Positions 5,615-7,213 of a stretch of DNA of 7,213 bases are shown here, one piece after another. Each line of letters opens with the position of its first letter. Within the stretch, counting starts at the first letter, position 1. The stretch covers positions 1 to 7,213 of the forward strand of contig JAHZKQ010000297.1 of the NCBI GenBank assembly GCA_022600315.1, given 5' to 3'. A model generated the notes under the pieces. The model saw only the letters and a list, made by a program, of their open reading frames with translations, made no database searches and had not been told where the DNA came from. The stretch comes from Gammaproteobacteria bacterium (GTDB lineage: Bacteria; Pseudomonadota; Gammaproteobacteria; Coxiellales; Coxiellaceae). The position numbers and the translations under genes were made by a program.

Positions 5615-6023
5615 TTGCCACCTGCAATAATGGCTTTAAAGGTTTTAACTGCTCCCAAACCGAACGCTTAAGCTCAGGTTTATTAATTAATTCTACTAAA
5701 CTTGGTAGCTGAATTAATTGCGATCCCGTATCAGTTAGAGCATCAATCATTTCACTGACTGCTTTACCAAACACAATCACTTTAGAATAAGTTTTAACAA
5801 AGTTATTTTCTGCAACTACATCAATATTCGCTGCCGCACAATTTAAGGCTTTTAATATTGCTTCTAGCAATTCTTTTTCTGCAGCAGTAAACTGCGTTTC
5901 GATAAGAATCAAAACGGGAGCTAAATCAACTTGCCAACAAGGTGTAATGACAGCTTCAACACCGCGTTGGTGCCAATAGGTGATCCCCATGGCTTGCAGA
6001 TAGCTTGTTTTTTGAATTAACAT
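5607..6023 (-). CDS. holD: DNA polymerase III psi subunit (HolD-like)
   Basis: HolD binds the clamp-loader complex and, with chi, links it to SSB at the replication fork. The evidence is context plus short motifs. An N-terminal YLQAMGITYWHQRG matches the LQxLGIxxWxLR signature of E. coli HolD, the C-terminus has the LKRSVWEQL pattern seen in the family (R-x-x-L/V-W-x-x-L), and the gene overlaps rimI by 8 bp as in the classic holD-rimI pair. The length, 138 residues, is close to the E. coli protein. I chose the ATG at 6023-6021 because AAGGA lies 6 bases upstream. A longer frame from TTG at 6053 has no ribosome-binding site and would add ten residues that do not resemble the family start. HolD sequences diverge quickly, so the core between the motifs is not diagnostic. 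Confidence 0.8.
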   Translation of the reverse strand: MLIQKTSYLQAMGITYWHQRGVEAVITPCWQVDLAPVLILIETQFTAAEKELLEAILKALNCAAANIDVVAENNFVKTYSKVIVFGKAVSEMIDALTDTGSQLIQLPSLVELINKPELKRSVWEQLKPLKPLLQVANA

Positions 6024-6071
6024 GAAAGATCCTTTTACTAGAGATATTGCCAAGTATTGTATAACAAAAAG

Positions 6072-7213
6072 TTAAAAATAGTAATCAAACACCGCATAGA
6101 GAGCATCACTATTTTTGCCTAGACTTGTTACATCCTGTCCTGTACTAGCATCTTTTACCGCATAATTAATACTATGCTGATACTCTAATGCCAAATTACT
6201 GTTCTTAATAATACTAATATTGTAAACCATGGTCACCGCTTGTTTTGGCAAACCAATACTCAGGGCTTGATTAGTGCGGCCATAGCTCATGCTGACTGAG
6301 CTTGGTCTATGCAGGGTTTTAAAGAGATAACCTAGCTCCAAATGCCAAGCGCCGGGTTTGGCGCCATGATTATGAAAAGCTAAATCGGTTTTTGCAAAGC
6401 GCTTTAAAGCCTGCACATATTCAGTCAGTAAAAGCCAAGACTTATACTTTAACTGCCCATAACTATCCATTGCAGGCACCGAATATTTAGACTGCAGGGC
6501 ACCTGATGTAAAAACCGCATTTTGCAAGCCATTGCTATCAGCCATATTACTGACACCACTTATGCCAAGTTTACCGCTGACTTGATCGACTTTAAAATCA
6601 TAGCCTAAATCAGCACCAATAGAATCTTTATGAGCCTTACCCTGATAAATAAAACCCTCAACATGCAACGCATTATCACCTAATGACTGATAACCAAGCA
6701 CCCAAGCTAGGGCATTAATTCGCCCTAAAGTTTTAGTGAAAGAATCCGTTGCCATTAATGATGAATACTGCCCAAATGGTGCATACATTTGGCCAATACT
6801 GGTATAAACCGGAAATTTATTTAAATCGCCCAAAATAGCATAAGCACGATACATATTAATCCGTACTTTATTATGCATACTGGTATCGTAATCATAAGCT
6901 GTAAATGCAGATAACCATGGCGTCGCTTGCAGATAAGTAATTACTTCAGCGGTAGTTAAATTTAAGGCTTTCTTCTCATCATTATTATAGCCTTTAGTGA
7001 AACTCCAGGTGCCTTCCAGATTGCCGCTAATTGATAAGCGCGGATATTTTGGCATTGGCACACCCATTTTATTACATTCTGCTAACAACTTTGCATAGCG
7101 TTTTAATAAAAATGCTGCCTCACGAATTTTAGGCGAATTGACGATTAATTCAGAACCTGTATCTAGCCGATCTTTATAAAAATATGGGCCAAAAATAATG
7201 CGTGAATCATGGT
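6072..7213 (-). CDS. LbtU-family outer-membrane beta-barrel (siderophore porin), 5' end beyond window
   Basis: The frame is open from the right edge of the window to TAA at 6074-6072, giving 379 visible residues; no start is proposed inside the window. Near the edge it reads GPYFYKDRLDTGSELIVNSP, followed by a helical segment and then PKYPRLSISGNLEGTW, the onset of a beta-barrel. The rest has alternating aromatic strands and short turns, and ends AVFDYYF with the C-terminal Phe typical of proteins assembled by the BAM complex. This layout fits the LbtU family; Legionella LbtU is the outer-membrane receptor for legiobactin. The visible part lacks a plug or TonB box, consistent with TonB-independent uptake. 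The actual substrate cannot be told, and family paralogues may carry other ligands. holD starts 48 bp downstream on the same strand with no clear terminator between. No iron-box operator can be checked because the promoter is outside the window. Confidence 0.75.
   Translation of the reverse strand, partial: HDSRIIFGPYFYKDRLDTGSELIVNSPKIREAAFLLKRYAKLLAECNKMGVPMPKYPRLSISGNLEGTWSFTKGYNNDEKKALNLTTAEVITYLQATPWLSAFTAYDYDTSMHNKVRINMYRAYAILGDLNKFPVYTSIGQMYAPFGQYSSLMATDSFTKTLGRINALAWVLGYQSLGDNALHVEGFIYQGKAHKDSIGADLGYDFKVDQVSGKLGISGVSNMADSNGLQNAVFTSGALQSKYSVPAMDSYGQLKYKSWLLLTEYVQALKRFAKTDLAFHNHGAKPGAWHLELGYLFKTLHRPSSVSMSYGRTNQALSIGLPKQAVTMVYNISIIKNSNLALEYQHSINYAVKDASTGQDVTSLGKNSDALYAVFDYYF

Noticed and set aside
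6024..6053. Upstream TTG start adding ten residues to HolD
   Set aside because: No ribosome-binding site there; the internal ATG has AAGGA at 6 bases and fits the family start.
7086..7088. TTG as the start of the LbtU-like gene
   Set aside because: The frame stays open to the window edge with family-like sequence upstream (GSELIVNSP), so this codon is internal.

Overview
The window looks like chromosomal DNA of an AT-rich gammaproteobacterium, most likely from the Legionellales (Legionella, Coxiella or Berkiella relatives). This placement is an inference from three signs: an LbtU-type outer-membrane protein, a LuxR regulator with the N-terminal domain pattern I associate with that group, and a perfect PmrA-type tandem box. 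A holD-rimI pair points to Gammaproteobacteria in general. No rRNA, tRNA, CRISPR array or insertion sequence was seen.

Layout. Positions 1-71 hold the last codons of a plus-strand gene. It converges on a minus-strand pair: a 51-codon small gene (1417-1262) followed by a LuxR-type regulator (1216-77). A divergent promoter region (1418-1643) separates this pair from a plus-strand gene (1644-2852). That gene encodes a soluble, acidic, repeat-containing protein of unknown function, and its promoter carries CTTAAT-N5-CTTAAG. PmrA controls Dot/Icm secretion genes and effectors in Legionella and Coxiella, so this gene is a candidate secreted effector. From 2886 to the right end everything lies on the minus strand. 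In transcription order the genes are: an LbtU-like outer-membrane beta-barrel (enters from beyond 7213, ends 6072), holD (6023-5607), rimI (5614-5159, overlapping holD by 8 bp), a periplasmic pentapeptide-ladder protein with a three-helix membrane domain (5098-3650), and a two-TM sensor module with no output domain (3638-2886).

How the genes may work together. holD (replication clamp loader) and rimI (S18 acetylation) are housekeeping. The two genes after them are 11 bp apart and have their own plausible promoter overlapping an inverted repeat. Both place a domain in the periplasm, so they may form a two-component envelope sensing unit. This pair, the small gene upstream of the LuxR regulator, and the PmrA-boxed acidic protein are the least explained and most interesting parts of the window.
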